A DNA stretch of 64,000 nucleotides from Kwoniella bestiolae CBS 10118 (GCF_000512585.2 NC_089241.1:248001-312000), one strand, 5' to 3'; numbered from the stretch's first letter, positions 40,997-54,346 are shown. Program-made: numbers and translations. Notes: generated by a model not told the origin, from the letters alone.

Positions 40997-43192
40997 CTAC
41001 AAAACCAACCCCAACCCCAAACCCAACAACCCCATCACCCCCCACTCCACCCCATTCCTCATCCCACTCGAGCTCGCCCCCGACCCCGCGTTCGTCCCAT
41101 TGGTAGCAGCACTTCCACCGCCAGAGACAGTCCGACTCACACCAGCAGTCACAGTCATAGTGGATTTCCCAATCCCACTCGCCGAGGGTAAATCCCCACC
41201 GGCAGTTTGATTCGTAGTATACACGTTGATGTAGTTGAGCTCGAAATATGCGTTGGCGTATGTTGCCGAGGCGTCGTCGATCACGTAGGTCGTGTAGCTA
41301 TGTATGTATGTCAGCCTGAGCCCTACGGTGTCTTCAACAAAGGTTTGGTAGACGATTTGAGGCGAAAAATTCAAATTTCACGGTACATCTTCGATTTTGG
41401 GCCCAAATTAATGGTTTTTCCACTCACCACGTCTTGTCGCCTTCCAGAGGTGGGCAGGTCTGCTCGAGAAGAGCAGGAAGCCCTGCGAAGTCCCCACAAA
41501 GGGCGATGTTGAGAGCTACTACTCATCAGAGGCTATTCCACTACGGTTTGAGCAAGAGGAGGAACGTATGAAAGAGAAAAAAAAAAAAAAAAAAAACAAA
41601 AAAAAGGCTCACTCAAAGTCTGCGCTGCATTGTTTGAACATGCCGAGGATTGCACAGGTCAGTCAGAATATTGGGATCATATAATATCAGATAGCTCACG
41701 TTCGAAGAGGGATTCGAGACTACAAGTCGAAGACGAATACTCGGCGGTAGGAGTGCCCAAAACCGAGGTGTCGAAGTTTTCGGCTGTAGCCGATAAACTG
41801 TTTGGGATGTTGCTTCGCTGCGAATCGAGGGAGATGGTCAGCTAGCTACCACGATATTATAGCTGCCATAGGATTAAGATGTGTGTATCAGACCATATAA
41901 GGATAACCAGGCGATATATATTTTCGTGATGTGGTGCCACTCACGGAGATGAACCATATTCTAATCGCCTCATTAGTCCATTCCGTAACAAAGATCCCTC
42001 CTCCAGCTTGAGAGAACGCTTCCCCGTAGGAATTCTCATTCCGATCATAGACTGTACATCCCGATCCGGAGTTTGCAGATTGGTCGCAGTCCGAGGCGTC
42101 GATCCGGCCGGTCATCTGGGAGTTTTGGTCAATCGTGCAGCTGTGTAAAGGCAAAAGTTCGTAAGCTGTATGCTAGAAACATGAGGCTGAATGTCAAGCC
42201 ATGGGAAATTGTAGCGGGCAGGTGTACTCACGTTCCACCTGAAGTGTGCAAAGCCATCATATTCTCCTTACGTTGGTTGATACCCTCAAAAATATCGATC
42301 TCACCTCCAGCAGGCCAATTTGCTCCTTCTATATCCCACGAGCAAAACGTCTTTGTCAGCCAAGGAGATAATGCTTCCTATCTGTAGAACAAACTGGATA
42401 TAAGAGACATTGCAGACGTGTACTTACGAGTCCAGAAAGCTCCCCAGACGGAACATCCATAAGGCAAGTGAACCTATGTTGCAATATCGATGAATTAGCA
42501 TATGCTCGAGTCATGCCGGGCGTTCAGAATGTACTCACAGCATCCATGACGAAGACTGTACCTGGTCCGTAAGAGTTCTTGGAGAATAATTTAGGGGCAT
42601 ATCGTTTTTCATTGTAGGGTACGAACGATGTGTTGTCGACTATCAGCGTACAATTGTCATGGGATTAGCTGAGCAGATGTATCTGACGAGGTACGTCAAA
42701 GGAAGAGAGGAGATGGGAAGAGATGAGACGAAATGTTCCGAAACATACCTTTCAAAACGACTCTGCCAGCCTCGTTGGTATATAACAAAGAAGTGTTCTG
42801 TGCAGTCGCCCAGAAGGTATCTCCACTAAGTCGATCAACGCAGTATCAGCGAGTGTTCGTACTAGAGTACAAAACATGAGCCAGACTCACTTGGTAGTAT
42901 TATCATAAGTCTCAGCGGGAAACCTCCATCCGTCGCTGTGGTCAATCCCGATGTCAGCTTCGAATATGATGTGAACAACCGTACTGTCCAAGTATGATAG
43001 TTTGTCTAGCTACACCCTTCTTCTCTCCGACTATGACCTTCCCCATCTATCCACTTGCCCAAATTGACGATGTATGATGACTCACAAGAAGGTCGTCCCA
43101 CTATGACTTTCCGTCAAAGGATACTGTGCCGCTCTGACCCCAGAGAGAACTAAGAGCGTAGCGAAGAGGGATATGGGGAGATTTGATATCAT
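40997..43192 (-). CDS. GPI-anchored GH16-family endo-1,3(4)-beta-glucanase-like protein
   Basis: At least ten exons from ATG 43192 to TAG 40997. The N-terminus (MISNLPISLFATLLVLSGVR, then AA) is a signal peptide. Successive exons encode GDTFWATAQNTSLLYTNEAG, VDNTSFVPYNEKRYAPKL, YGPGTVFVMDA, GCSVWGAFWT and the GH16 catalytic motif GEIDIFEGIN (E-x-D-x-x-E). Then come CTIDQNSQMTGRIDASDCDQ, GGIFVTEWTNEAIRIWFI, TAEYSSSTCSLESLF, NIALCGDFAGLP and a YANAYFELNYINVY strand. The C-terminus is Ser/Gly/Thr-rich followed by the hydrophobic end GVMGLLGLGLGLVL, a GPI-attachment signal. Known family role: hydrolysis or remodelling of cell-wall beta-glucan outside the cell. An intron near 41577-41605 contains A runs of 20 and 8. 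Confidence 0.8.
41577..41605. repeat. Poly(A) tract in a glucanase intron
   Basis: Twenty A, one C, eight A on the plus strand, i.e. a T tract in the transcribed strand within an intron of the minus-strand GH16 gene. It probably acts as, or extends, a pyrimidine tract. Confidence 0.6.
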
Positions 43193-44101
43193 CCCGATTT
43201 ATCGTGCTTCTATGCTATGGACGATATGATCTTCTCTGTGATGTAGGAAGAACCAATGGAGTGTGGATTGAGGTCGTGTCTTTATATAGGGGTTACTGTA
43301 AAGGTTGAATGAAGGGTCGAGGCGTTGCCAAGGTGATCGGAAGTTGGATGAGAATAACGAGCGAGGTGGGGTATGACGTGAGCCAAGATGAGATCAATGG
43401 AAGGACGAGTGATGTAGCGACATCAATAGGATGCTACTGAGTACAATGTCATTGTCATCGATACAATACATGTACATTTGACAATAAGTCATTGTGAGGA
43501 ATGTCGGACCACAACTTTTGTGCCAAGCTGAACATAAACAGTCAGTCTTAATCCGAAACATCACCTATTCTCGGAAAAACATCGGAAATCACACTGACAC
43601 ACCAAACCGTATTGTTCTTAAACGATGGCTGGAATGGAATGGATGGGATATATCAATCCACACACTTAGTCCTTATGCTTATTCTTATTGTCAGGTGGGA
43701 TCCGCAAGTACTTGGACTGACGTCTCTCACTCGTGTTTATTGGACATGGCGGTGCAATGAGATACCCGCAGACGTGAATACCTGAACTAGAATCAGACAA
43801 CGATGGGCTAGCTGATTATTATAAGCTTGTCCTTGGATCGAACAAGTGTGCTTCGACACGTCCGAGTACACTTGAATGTTGCACTGTGAATCTATCGCTC
43901 GTCCGTCATCACATTATTGCACCTCGCACCCAAAATCCATAGTAATACATGCTCATGGCGAAACTCGTTTTATCGTTCAACCCTTGCTTTGCTCTTACCT
44001 CCAACCCCTGACTGAGGATACTAACCGGTGTTAATACCGCAGAACAATCACAAGCACAAACGGTACTACTAGACTAATTTGTCTTCTACGTCCTACTCCC
44101 C
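43193..44101. other. Promoter of the GH16 gene and 3' end of the coiled-coil gene
   Basis: About 900 nt without a supported gene. The 88-codon plus-strand frame at 43494-43760 has no context. Confidence 0.5.
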
Positions 44102-47006
44102 TCAACTCGACCCCTGTCCCTCCCCCGATCCAGACCTAGAAGGTTTCCTCAACACCGCATTCCCCACTGCACCGACCGGACTATCCCTATCCCTATCCTT
44201 GGTTGTATTCCAAATACTGATCGGCGGTGTCCCCTCCCGTCTTATAGGCTGACCCAGTGTACTAGGCCAAGTAGGACTCAATGGGGGGAACTCGCCTCCT
44301 CCTCCTCCAGAGTTGGCGGTGCCGGTGGCGGGAGAAGATATTCTAGCAGAAGTAGGAGGCGTAGGTACAGGCGATCCCGTACTACTTTCTCCACCAGGTC
44401 CAGGTGATTGAACAGATGAAGGGGGATTCCTCAACACGCTAGAAGCTACATTCCCAATGTTGGCAGCTTGACTCTGCTGAGCGAGGGCGCTTGTCGGACT
44501 AAGTACCGCTCGAGTCACTATTGACGCTAAGCTTGGTCCTCCTGCGCCGTCTCTCCCTCCGGTGGTAGAAGTTGAGGCAGTGGAATTTTGCTTGACTGGT
44601 AGAGGCGGGAAATTGGGGGGAGAGTGATTGGGTGATCGGACCCCTGTTCCTGTAATGGGATCGTTGGAAGGTGAATTGCCCGATCCGCTAGATTCCCTCG
44701 ATTTGGCTTGAGCCTGTTCGGCCAAAACGCTAGGCGGGGGATGGAAGTTGGGCGTGGGTCTTGGTCTGACGTTGGGTAGGTATATACGATGTTGTAATTG
44801 CGGGGGCATCAGGGTGGTATGATGTGCAGCACCAGTTGAGGGAGGTTCGTTGTTAGGTGAGAAGTTGGCAGGATGGAATGGTAGTGCTGCGGCATTGACG
44901 CCTCCACCTGTTGAGGGGGTTGCACCCGTTCCCGTTGAAGAAGGGGTCGGGCCAGAGGTAGATCGAGAAGGGGCATTCTGCAATTTTGGTGGTCTAAACG
45001 CTGGTGAGGTGTTGGAATTGGGCGGAACGGGATGTTGGATCTGGTAGAAATTGTTTGGGTGGGTGGGGCTATGAGCGGGTTGGGGTTGAGAGGGACTGGG
45101 TCGGAAGGTAGATCCAGCAGATGGGAATCGAGGTTGATATCCGGTATTCGCACCAGCACCACCACGAGGTCGATAAGCAGGACCAGCAGCGTAATGACTA
45201 TTCAGGTTGTTCAACGAGGGATGAGCGGATAGACTTCGTTGTCCTCCAAATCCATACTCGTGATTATCGTTGTTGGCGTTCGATCCATACCCCGCAGCAT
45301 GGTAGGATGCGGCATTACTGTTCTTCCTCATAGCTTTCTCACGATCATCTGTGTTTTTCTTCTCTTGATCTTTGATTTTGGTTTCGAGATCTTTCAGCTG
45401 CTTTTCCAACTCATCCTGCTCAGACTGCTTCTTTGCCTTTTTACTTTTCAGTTTATCGATTTTGGCGAGCACCTCAGCCAGCTTTTTATCTTCCTCCAAT
45501 CTCGTCTTTTTGTCTTTCTCACGAAACTCTTCTTCTCGATCTTTGATGGATTTCCATTCCAGCTGAATAGCTTCTACTTCAATATTCAACGCTTCCAATT
45601 TAGATTCCAAGGTATCCAACCCACTCTCGACATCACTAGCATCTTTCTCGGCGGACTCTGCTCCTGCCCATCCTTGTTTGACCTGTTCTTGAGTGGCCAG
45701 GGCCTTTTGCTTGGATCGTAAGTCCATCGAGCCAGCTTTTTCGATAGCCTTTTTGACATTTTCTATCTCGGCTTTCAACGCTGCTTCCTGTCGCTGAGAA
45801 GTACGTCGAGCTTCTTTGATCTGAGTTTGCAGGTGTTCCTTCTCGGCATGAGCAGTGGCGATGAGATGTCGTAGTTGTGCTGTCTGAGTGTCTACAGCGT
45901 TGAGCACCGGTGTTGGAATGATCGCGGCCGTGTCGGGTGATAGCGTATCGTGTGAGCCCGAAGCCAGGGAGTCGAGGGTAGCTACGGCATCGGAAGATCG
46001 GGTGTGCGAGAGGGGAGATGAATTTGGCGGGTGACCAGGTGAACCCCCTGTGAGTGAGTTGGATCGGGATCTGGGTCTTGAGCGTGATCGGAGGGAGTTG
46101 GCTCGAGAGCGGGGGTGGAGGTTCGTGTTGGGTGTGGGAGAAGGAGGGATAAGGACGCTGGTAGAGACTGAACAGGACATTCACACTGATATTAGCTGCT
46201 TGCATCCGGAGATGTTGCATATGGGCTAGCTTACCTAAACCCTCCCCACCTTCCTGACTGAACAACCCCACGACTCTCAACTCAACCTCATATTCCTTCC
46301 CCGGACTCAACCCATAAACCACCACCACCGCCCTATCCTTATCCATTTTCTCCTTCCCACCCTTTTTCTTCCCTCCATGAGCAGCCCCACTCAGCACAAG
46401 ATCCTTATCTGTGGAAGTTTGCGACAAAGCAGAAGAAGCGAATCTAGGTTTTCTAGGTCTTCGTCTCGTGATCGAACCCTCTTCTATACCTTCGTCATTG
46501 ACTACTATCGCTGTGTTTGTACCATTTATCTCTTCGTCCTCCCAATCCAACTCGTCATTATCATCCTCATCTTCACTTACATGCGCGTAGATTCTGGACC
46601 ACGGCTGGCCATTCACACTTACCACTACCCCGTGCGATAGGAGATCTTTGAACGATGACGAAGAGGAGGTATCGACAAGCGAGGAATATTCCAAATCTTC
46701 ATCCTCTTCTTCACTTACGTCTCCGCTCCGTTTTGCCCTTGGCGTAGTAAGGGTGGCGGCGTGTGCTCTTTTCTTCGATTTGGAGTGGGAGGGCGATTGC
46801 GCGTGGGTATGATGGTTGTTATGTACCACATGGGGGAGGGTGGGGTGAGAGTGAGAGTGCGATGGAAGGGCTGGTGGGGTGAGTGAGAGGGAGAGTGTCA
46901 ATGCGAGGGGTGTAAGTTCGAGGACGGTGAGTGTGAGTGGCCGGGTGTGAGGGGAGACGGTATGCCACTGAGCGGATGATGAGGGGGTCGAGGTGGTGTT
47001 GGTCAT
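44102..47006 (-). CDS. Large Ser/Pro-rich coiled-coil protein with FN3-like segment
   Basis: Two exons: 47006-46235 and 46167-44102, joined by a 67-nt intron (GTAAGC...TTCAG, phase 1); about 945 residues. An in-frame ATG at 47129 could extend the N-terminus. The N-terminal part has a split beta-rich segment (WHTVSPHTRPLTLTVLEL ... VVSVNGQPWSRIYAHVSED ... VVVVYGLSPGKEYEVELRVV) typical of a fibronectin-III-like fold with a long acidic insertion. Exon 2 has an Arg/Ser-rich stretch, a long heptad coiled coil (about 180 residues, rich in Lys/Glu/Gln, KKAKKQSEQDELEKQLKDLE) and a disordered Pro/Ser/Thr/Gly tail. Layout is reminiscent of fungal proteins annotated as ubiquitination-network AcrB-like, but I cannot confirm that. 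Confidence 0.6.
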
Positions 47007-47538
47007 TGTTGGGAACGATGGACCGGATAACCGAAGGGGGAGAGCTAGATGACTAGTCGATGTTTTACGGTGTTCGGACCAGGCGAGACCAGTCAATGTT
47101 ACCTGATCGTGATCGTAGGAATGAAACAAGAATCCAGTATGTATCTAACGTGTTGTATGATATGTACAAGCGAGTAAAGAAGAGGGAGGTGAGGATGAGG
47201 ATGAGGTTTGACTTTTGACTTTCTTTTATCCTCTATCGTCTCACGAGATGAGATGTCTCAAACGAATTCATACGAGTACAGTGACATGGAGATACGTCCA
47301 ATCTCCGTAACAGTCATGCGGAGTCTCCATGCTAATTTCGTTTCGTTTTCGAAAAGATCAAAGATGAAGATGAATACATATTGAACATGTTCACTCAGTC
47401 TGTACAACCACATCTCAGAGAGTCGCAATCAACAGGATAGCCTCGCCATCATACTATCCCTAACCTAGAGACAGTACAGCCAGCGATCACAGTCCCAAGT
47501 CTAGCGTCTAGCTAGACCTGCAGCACCCTCCCCCAAAC
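47007..47538. promoter_or_regulatory. Divergent promoter region
   Basis: About 530 nt between two genes transcribed outward (coiled-coil gene minus, DPH6 plus), so likely a shared bidirectional promoter. No specific site recognised. Confidence 0.45.
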
Positions 47539-50500
47539 ATGGCCAGCTCATCCACCCTCCCAGGGGTAAAACACAAAGTCATAGGCCTAGTATCAGGAGG
47601 GAAAGACAGCTGCTTCAACCTCATGCACTGCGTCGCAAACGGACATGAGATAGTTGCGCTTTCTACTCTGACACCAGAGCCTGGAGTGGGTGAGTGGGAT
47701 CCCTCTTCCCTCCAGTCTCAAATCAGCTGTTGAATACTCTTTCGGCTGATATCTTGTTCATATACCACTCAGACGAGCTCGACTCCCATCTATACCAATC
47801 AGTCGGCACCCACCTCTTACCCCTCATTGCTAAAGCTATGGATCTACCCCTTTATACACGAGTGATCAAGGGTAAAGCAGTATCAAAAGGAGCAGAATAT
47901 GGAAGTAGGCTCAAAGGCGGAGAGGGGTCTGGTGAGAAGGGGGATGAGACTGAGGATTTGACAGAGTTGTTGAAGGAGGTTATGGTAGGTTATCGTTACC
48001 TTTGTTACCTCTGATGCACACCTACGACGAGATGACTGCTGATACAATCTCTATCCCCTTTCTCCTCTTTCTTACAATAAAATACTGCATTCTCTTATTC
48101 GTCTATTACGTTATACCATCTTCTCAACACACTTCCTTGCTCAACTACAGTCCGCCCACCCAGAAGCCACAGCCCTCTCCTCAGGCGCGATCCTCTCGAC
48201 ATACCAGCGCCTCCGTATCGAACATGTCTGCTCTCGCCTCAATCTCGTCTCTCTGGCATATCTATGGCAATCCCAGCAAATGCCTTTGTTGCACAAAATG
48301 CTGGAGTGCGAGATGGAGGTGGTTCTGATGAAAGTTGCCGGAGTGGGGTTGGGTACGAAAGTAGTGGGGAAGCAGTTGGGGGAGATTATGCCGCTGTTGA
48401 CTAGGCTGGTAAGTATCCTGTCACTATCTGTCCTCTAACATCTCCCAAAACCAAGCTCCCAGTTGTTGTTCTTTGATATCTTCATCCAATCCGATGGGAG
48501 AGGGAACAAGCGCTCAGCCGAAGATATACGAGGCAAGGCTGATATTCCCATTTGAGATAGGAGCAAACCTACGGCTCCCACCCAGCAGGCGAAGGAGGGG
48601 AGTACGAAACCCTCACCTTATCCACGCCGCTCTTCTCCCATCGACTGAGACTTACCAAGACGAACACGGTGATCACTGATCCTGAGCCGTATCCCGTTGC
48701 CTACCTCAAAGTGGAGGATGCTGAGCTGGAGGCTAAGGAGGGTTGGATCAGACCCACCGTACAGCAGTTGAGGGAGATGTTAGGTTTGGATCAGGAGGTA
48801 GGAGGGGAGGAGGGGGTTGATGAGGAGAATCTGGAAATACTGGAGGAGCTGAGAGGGGATTTCGATCTTCAAGGATTAACGTTAGAAGACAAGGATTCGA
48901 CACAGAATATCGAAATTAGTCATCAGATCGGACCAGTAGTCGGTGGTGATGGTGTACCACGATTTAAGAGGAAAGGACGGTGGTTTTGTATCAGCGTTGA
49001 TGGAGTGACGAGGAATGGCGAGGATGTGGGCGAAGAGTTGAAGGGTTGCTTCGATGCTATATCGGGTAAGTATTACGCACAGCTTTACGAGACCTATGCA
49101 CTCGCTCTGTACAACATAGCTGATCTAGCAATTGGTGAGCTAGACACCCTCAAATCACACGACCTCTCCCTCCCCCTCCACTCAACACACATAACCCTCC
49201 TCCTCTCCTCGATGTCCCTCTTCCTCCCCGCCAACGCAGCTTATAAGACATACTTTGGGACTTCTCCTCCGTCAAGAGCTACTGTGGCTGTACCATTACA
49301 ACATAGCAGGGTACGAATCGAGGTTGTTGGGTTCGATGATGCTCCTTTAAATACGAAGGAGAAACTTGTAGGAGATAGGAACGCGCTACACGTGCAGAGT
49401 CTGAGTTATTGGGCGCCTGCTAATATTGGGCCGTATAGTCAGGCTGTGATGGTGAGTTGTGGTATCTATCCCTTCTCGCTCTACCTGTTCCGGTCCAGCC
49501 AGAACCATTAAATGTCGATTGCGATGAACATTTGGAAGCTGCTATGATATTTACAATATTTATAACATTTCGGAGGGAGTGCTCACGCTAATCTACGTGA
49601 TAGGTAAACCAACGTATCCACCTAGCAGGCCAGATCCCCCTCCTCCCCTCCTCGCTTACTCTCCCCAATCCTCCTTGCAAGGGATCTCCATACCCTCATC
49701 AAGCGGTCTTGGCAGTTCAACACGTAGGGAGGATAATAGATGTTTTGAAAAGCAGGAATTATACGGGTGGAGGATGGGAGGGATGGATAGAGAGTTGTGT
49801 GGGATGGTGGGCTCGACCTTCGTCAGGGGATGGGGGTGGTACGAGGGAGGCTGTGGGGGTTGTTAAGAGGGGTTGGGAGATGTGGGTTAGAAAGGTGAGT
49901 GGGGGTTTGGAATGGAATTTGACATGAAGAAATGTCGAGGTGAAGCCGACTATGATGGGATGTTGAAAAAAGTCTCCGATAATCCTTGTACGGATGGAGA
50001 TACGATGATACATGCTGTAAGTACGATTGCTGACTTGTGTTGTTTTCCGTGGGCAGACGAATCAGAGTCAAGTACCAGTACTTTTCGTGCAGGCGTTGGA
50101 ATTGCCCAAATCCGCTTTAGTAGAATATCAAGTGAATGTCCATACTGGACGAAGAGGTGTTGATCCGTCATCGTCATCCACCTCTTCTGAGGCATCTGTA
50201 GACGATGATGAAGATGAGGATGAAAATTTGAAGCCGTCATACACTTCTGGTTTAGAGGAAAGTCAGGGGGTGTGGTGGGAATTATATGGATGTTCGGGGA
50301 GGAATCAGGGATCGAGGGGGGTGATCTTTGGGTTGGGTGAGTTTGTTCTTTCTGCGCTGGTATCCGGCAATGTAGAGTTGTTATTATTGATACTGACGAA
50401 TGGATATGTTCATGCTCGTGCAGATGTGGAGAGCATTTCACGAATATCTGCTGTTCCTACTTTGACGAGAATATTTGATAAAGCTGTGACGATTAGGATA

Positions 50501-50748
50501 TATCATCTGCCTAATATCGGTGATAAACGTGAGTTTCCATTGAGACTCTCTCATGAGCATTCAGACTCTCTCATGAGGTCTCGATAAATATTCTTGAATG
50601 AAGTATGACTGATGTTTTTTACTGTGTCGGTATAGTCTCCTCGTTCGCCTCAAGCTTGAAATGCAATTACACGTTGATACCCGTGTATAGCATACATGAT
50701 AAGAATGGGAAAGAGGCTACAGTGGGATTAGAGATATTTGGGGTATAG
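47539..50748 (+). CDS. DPH6: Diphthine--ammonia ligase (DPH6) with C-terminal RidA-like domains
   Basis: Multi-exon gene from ATG 47539 to TAG 50746-50748. Exon 1 has the PP-loop ATPase motif LVSGGKDSCFN, followed by HEIVALSTLTP. Later exons give DELDSHLYQSVGTHLLPLIA, LPLYTRVIKGKAVSKGAEY, SSGAILSTYQRLRIEHVC, LNLVSLAYLWQ and the signature GEGGEYETLTL with TPLF. The C-terminal half has two RidA/YjgF-like modules (SYWAPANIGPYSQAV ... INLAGQIPL-type text, and VPVLFVQALELPKSALVEYQ). DPH6 catalyses the last amidation making diphthamide on elongation factor 2, in the cytosol. The two-module tail is usual for fungal DPH6. Acidic Asp/Glu runs (about 50200-50225) are species-specific insertions. Confidence 0.88.
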
Positions 50749-51942
50749 CGTATAGCGTATAATGTATAATATGTAATGTCCTGTGTGCTCTGCTGCTGCT
50801 GCGCTGATCTGGAATCAACTCTGAATCCTTGATGATCGATCTGTAAATAGATCTTGTCCTTCCGCTTCCCTTAAATAGAATAGAGGTCGATCATCTTCAT
50901 TTCTTTCTTCTTCCACCCCCAAATACACACTAAATACGCGCCACTTAGCAGTGTGTGTAGTGAGTGTGTTTCATCTTTTGTGCTATCTCATACTCACTCT
51001 TACGCGTGTGCCTTTGGACCCTGAATCACATACAAGAGTCTAGACAATAGCTTGATTTTGGTTTTGCTGTTGGTGTGTGAGGTTTCAGCTTTTTGCATGG
51101 AGAGAAAGAGTTGGATACATGTCTACTTGACTACCTCACTACTACACTCTGCTCATCGATATCATCCACTCGTTACTTGCATATACTAGTCTGCTACTCA
51201 CTCTCACTCATACATTACACGCTCTTTTACTATTACCCCACTTGAACGACGACGGAACAACGCGCAGCACGACAGTCGATTGCGGAAACAACGCTTGGAT
51301 CCAGCCTTTCTTTCTGTCAACATACCATACCTCATACTTTATTGCACTTCTCTGGTAGAAGATACATACGAAGAATAGCATAGCTGTTGAGCAGCATCAG
51401 ATACTACTACGTATTGTGAGTTTGTGATGATGGGTCAAAGATAGGTGCGGAGGGTTGCTAAGTGATCTGTGACTCAACTCGTTGTCCAGAACTAAACAGC
51501 AACAACAAAGTACCGTGAATCAAGGTCATCTGTTCCCTTTGGTAGATCGAATTTCTCATTCTCATTCTCACCATCAGATCACTACACTAGTAGAGGGGAA
51601 ACTACGAGAAAAGAGAGATCCTTTGATACTTCCTTTGGTATCGTCTCGTCTCATCTCATCGTCAATAACCAATCTTCAATCTGATCATCATCGACTGGAG
51701 TATACGATTCCCATCAATCTGAATCTCACAATCTCACAATCAACCATCGAAAAACACAAACTTTTGATTGACTTGTTGGCTAGATCTCGGAAATACATAC
51801 TAGGAACCCTTCCCACCCTCACCTCGCGGGTCGAGAGCCCTTTATTCAACTTTACGCTCTTTACTTTTCGACACCAACAAATCACACTTCATCTACCCGA
51901 CCTGATCTTATCTGGACACTCAACATCATATAGATACACAAT
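50749..51942. other. Long leader/promoter of the KCH1-like gene
   Basis: About 1.2 kb. A 150-codon frame (51482-52024) runs through it but opens with TTG, has no in-frame ATG near its start, and its end overlaps the true first exon in another frame. It is probably promoter plus a long 5' UTR, rich in CACTC/CTCAT repeats around 50985-51230. Confidence 0.5.
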
Positions 51943-54346
51943 ATGTGCTGCTGCGAGGCGGATTGGAAGAGGGAGGTCGTACCGGATCACAAGGTGGGTT
52001 GTGTGTGTTATTGCGGGTTGTTGAGGGTATGAGGACGATCGTGTGATATCATGTCATTATGCGGATGGAAATGTAAGGAAACGCTATCTGAGCATATCAT
52101 TTCGACAGTGGATGAGAGGGATGCTCGATAAGAAGAGTGGACAGTATCCATGGGAGAAATGCTAATACCATGAAACACAGTTCGATTTCGTCAATGTTAG
52201 GGAGTTTCACAAAACAGATATATGGACGAGGATCAAGTGAGTCTGTCTCTGCTCAACTGTGAAACAGACATCACATAGCTGACCATGTGTACCGTTCGTT
52301 GCAACAGGTACATATTCAAATATGTCTTCTTACTGAAATCCATCGCTGTGTACGGGTTGGACATCTTCACGGCGTCTACGATGATTCTCGCTGATCATGT
52401 GAGTGTACCCTTTGGTTCGATCAGATGCAATGTAATCTAATCGACGATGAGCGTGATGCGTATCTCTTTGGCATTTGACCGGAAGAATGACACAGAGCCA
52501 TTATCACTTGAAAGTCACTTTGCTGATCTATCTATATCTAGTGGACAAACTCGATTGGTCAGAAATGCGGAGCGAACTGTGCGATCGACGTGCAGTTCAA
52601 AATTGCCAAATGGGTTTTCGTGGGATGTATCATCTTTTCCTTCTTGCTTGTGAGTTTGACCAGCTCTTCTACCATACACACATATATACCCTGTATCAGC
52701 TATCTGAGGAATTGGATCCAGCCAGCTGATTTTGTTGAGTTGGTCTCTCGCACAGCTCGCATATGAAACTTGGAAAGCGAAGCAGGTTATCGATTCAAGG
52801 GATATTTCTTATGCTTTTACGAATTTGATGGCGAACGATTATTACTCTTTTCGTGGGTTGTCTTTTAATGTGGTACTGACAGTGGCCATCTTTATAGTGG
52901 TTATGGATTTGCTGATCATTCGTTTGCTTGACAATAGGCAATTACGACAATTTCTGTTTGTTCTGCCATATCGAAGGGTCCACTAAGAAGAAAGATGATT
53001 TTGCGTTCTTCATCTTCTTCACTTTCAAGGGTGAGTGAAACATCCACCTCTCCCATCTGTCTCCACCACTTCTGATCTTTCGCTATTGTATATTGTATGT
53101 AGTATATTGTATATCATATATGAGAGACATCACTGATACACTCGCTCGTGCAGGCTGGAAACGTCTCCTCCTCGCCGATGGACCCCGTCAATCCATCAAC
53201 GCCCTCGTTCTCTACTCGTTCGCTTACGCTTATGGATTCCAAACGAGCGATATCCCTGCTTATTGGGATAACTCCGCTATCACTGCGATGTTGCTGTTTT
53301 CCATGATTGCGACGGTGTTGATCTTTGCGGGCTCGCTGTTGTTGCTTATTGTCGCCGCTGTTTGTTATGTCCCGCTTTTATGTTATATCCAAGGGAATCT
53401 GAAGGTGAGTGGGGTGTCCAACTACTTGATCGATGTGATCTGCACATTCTCTCTTCCCCATTCACGGCTATAAACTCTAGCTGGATTGTCAAATACGATA
53501 AATACATAGCTGACACCACTGCAACGCAACCTAGGAATACGTCTGTCACAAAGTAGACAAGCGAATCTCCGAACTAATCAAGAAGAAACAACGACAACGT
53601 ATCGCCCGAAACGCAGCCATGGAAAAGAAGATGGCTCAAGGTGGATTAAAAGGAGATTCAATGAAAGATGTGATGCCTCAGCCTACCCTCCCTCAGATCT
53701 CAATGGACGACGAAGATATGCTTGCTGAGAAGGCGAGACGAAAAGCCGAGAACAGTAGAGGTGGATTGGACACGTCCTCTTTGAATGGGTATGAGTATCC
53801 TCCGCCTGGTGGATTGACATCTCTGTATGGCTCGAATGGGTATGCAGAGGATTATGGAAGGTGAGCTACTTTCTTCCTCAATAAGTAGATTTGGGATAGT
53901 ATAGCTGATGTAAATGAAATGATGGGAGTAGTTCGTCGAATTTGGTTGCGAATGCTGCTCCTGTGGGCATATCGTACCCCCCTCCTGTACAGGGATCAGG
54001 TCCTAACAGACCATACTCGCCTTCACCATCTTTCCCACCCTCACGATCCCATTCCGACCTGTCCCAACCGTCGTTCCCTCCTTCCAGATCCCATTCCGAT
54101 CTATCTCAACCCTCCTTCCCTCCCTCGAGATCTCAATCGGACTTATCGAGATTCGCACCTCATCAGTCCGGGCGAACCTCGCCGTATGGGAATCAGGGGT
54201 ACATGAGAAACTCTGGTGGATCAGGATCGGGATTGGCTTATGATTCTCCGCTGTCAGCTACGCCTTCTCATGGGTTTGGTTATGGGATCCACCAGAATCA
54301 ACATCAGAATATGTACGGAGGGGGGAATAATAATCATGGGTGGTAG
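51943..54346 (+). CDS. KCH1: KCH1-type fungal potassium transporter
   Basis: About nine exons. Exon 1 51943-51993 encodes MCCCEADWKREVVPDHK. Exon 2 starts at 52181 (FDFVNVREFHKTDIWTRIK). Later exons encode KYVFFLLKSIAVYGLDIFTA, IAKWVFVGCIIFSFLLLAYE, the family block DISYAFTNLMANDYYSFRNY with CLFCHIE, DDFAFFIFFTFKGWKRLLLA with DGPRQSINAL, and a hydrophobic helix AGSLLLLIVAAVCYVPLLCY. The K+ transporters Kch1/Kch2 (Prm6) of yeasts carry the same blocks and act at the plasma membrane in low-affinity K+ uptake linked to Ca2+ signalling. The cytoplasmic tail has a Lys-rich helix and three tandem 14-residue repeats of SFPPSRSHSDLSQP type (DNA about 54027-54145). ATG 51943 is chosen because the family starts with this short Cys/Trp segment. 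Confidence 0.8.

Noticed and set aside
43494..43760. 88-codon plus-strand open frame in the GH16 promoter
   Set aside because: No intron, domain or neighbour supports it; length is within chance expectation.
45239..45721. 160-codon plus-strand frame opposite the coiled-coil gene
   Set aside because: Its Phe/Leu/Ser-rich text is the antisense of Lys/Glu-rich coiled-coil codons.
51482..52024. A separate gene upstream of KCH1
   Set aside because: The frame starts at TTG, has no in-frame ATG near its start, overlaps the true first exon of KCH1 and its text is Ser/Leu/Ile-rich without a domain.
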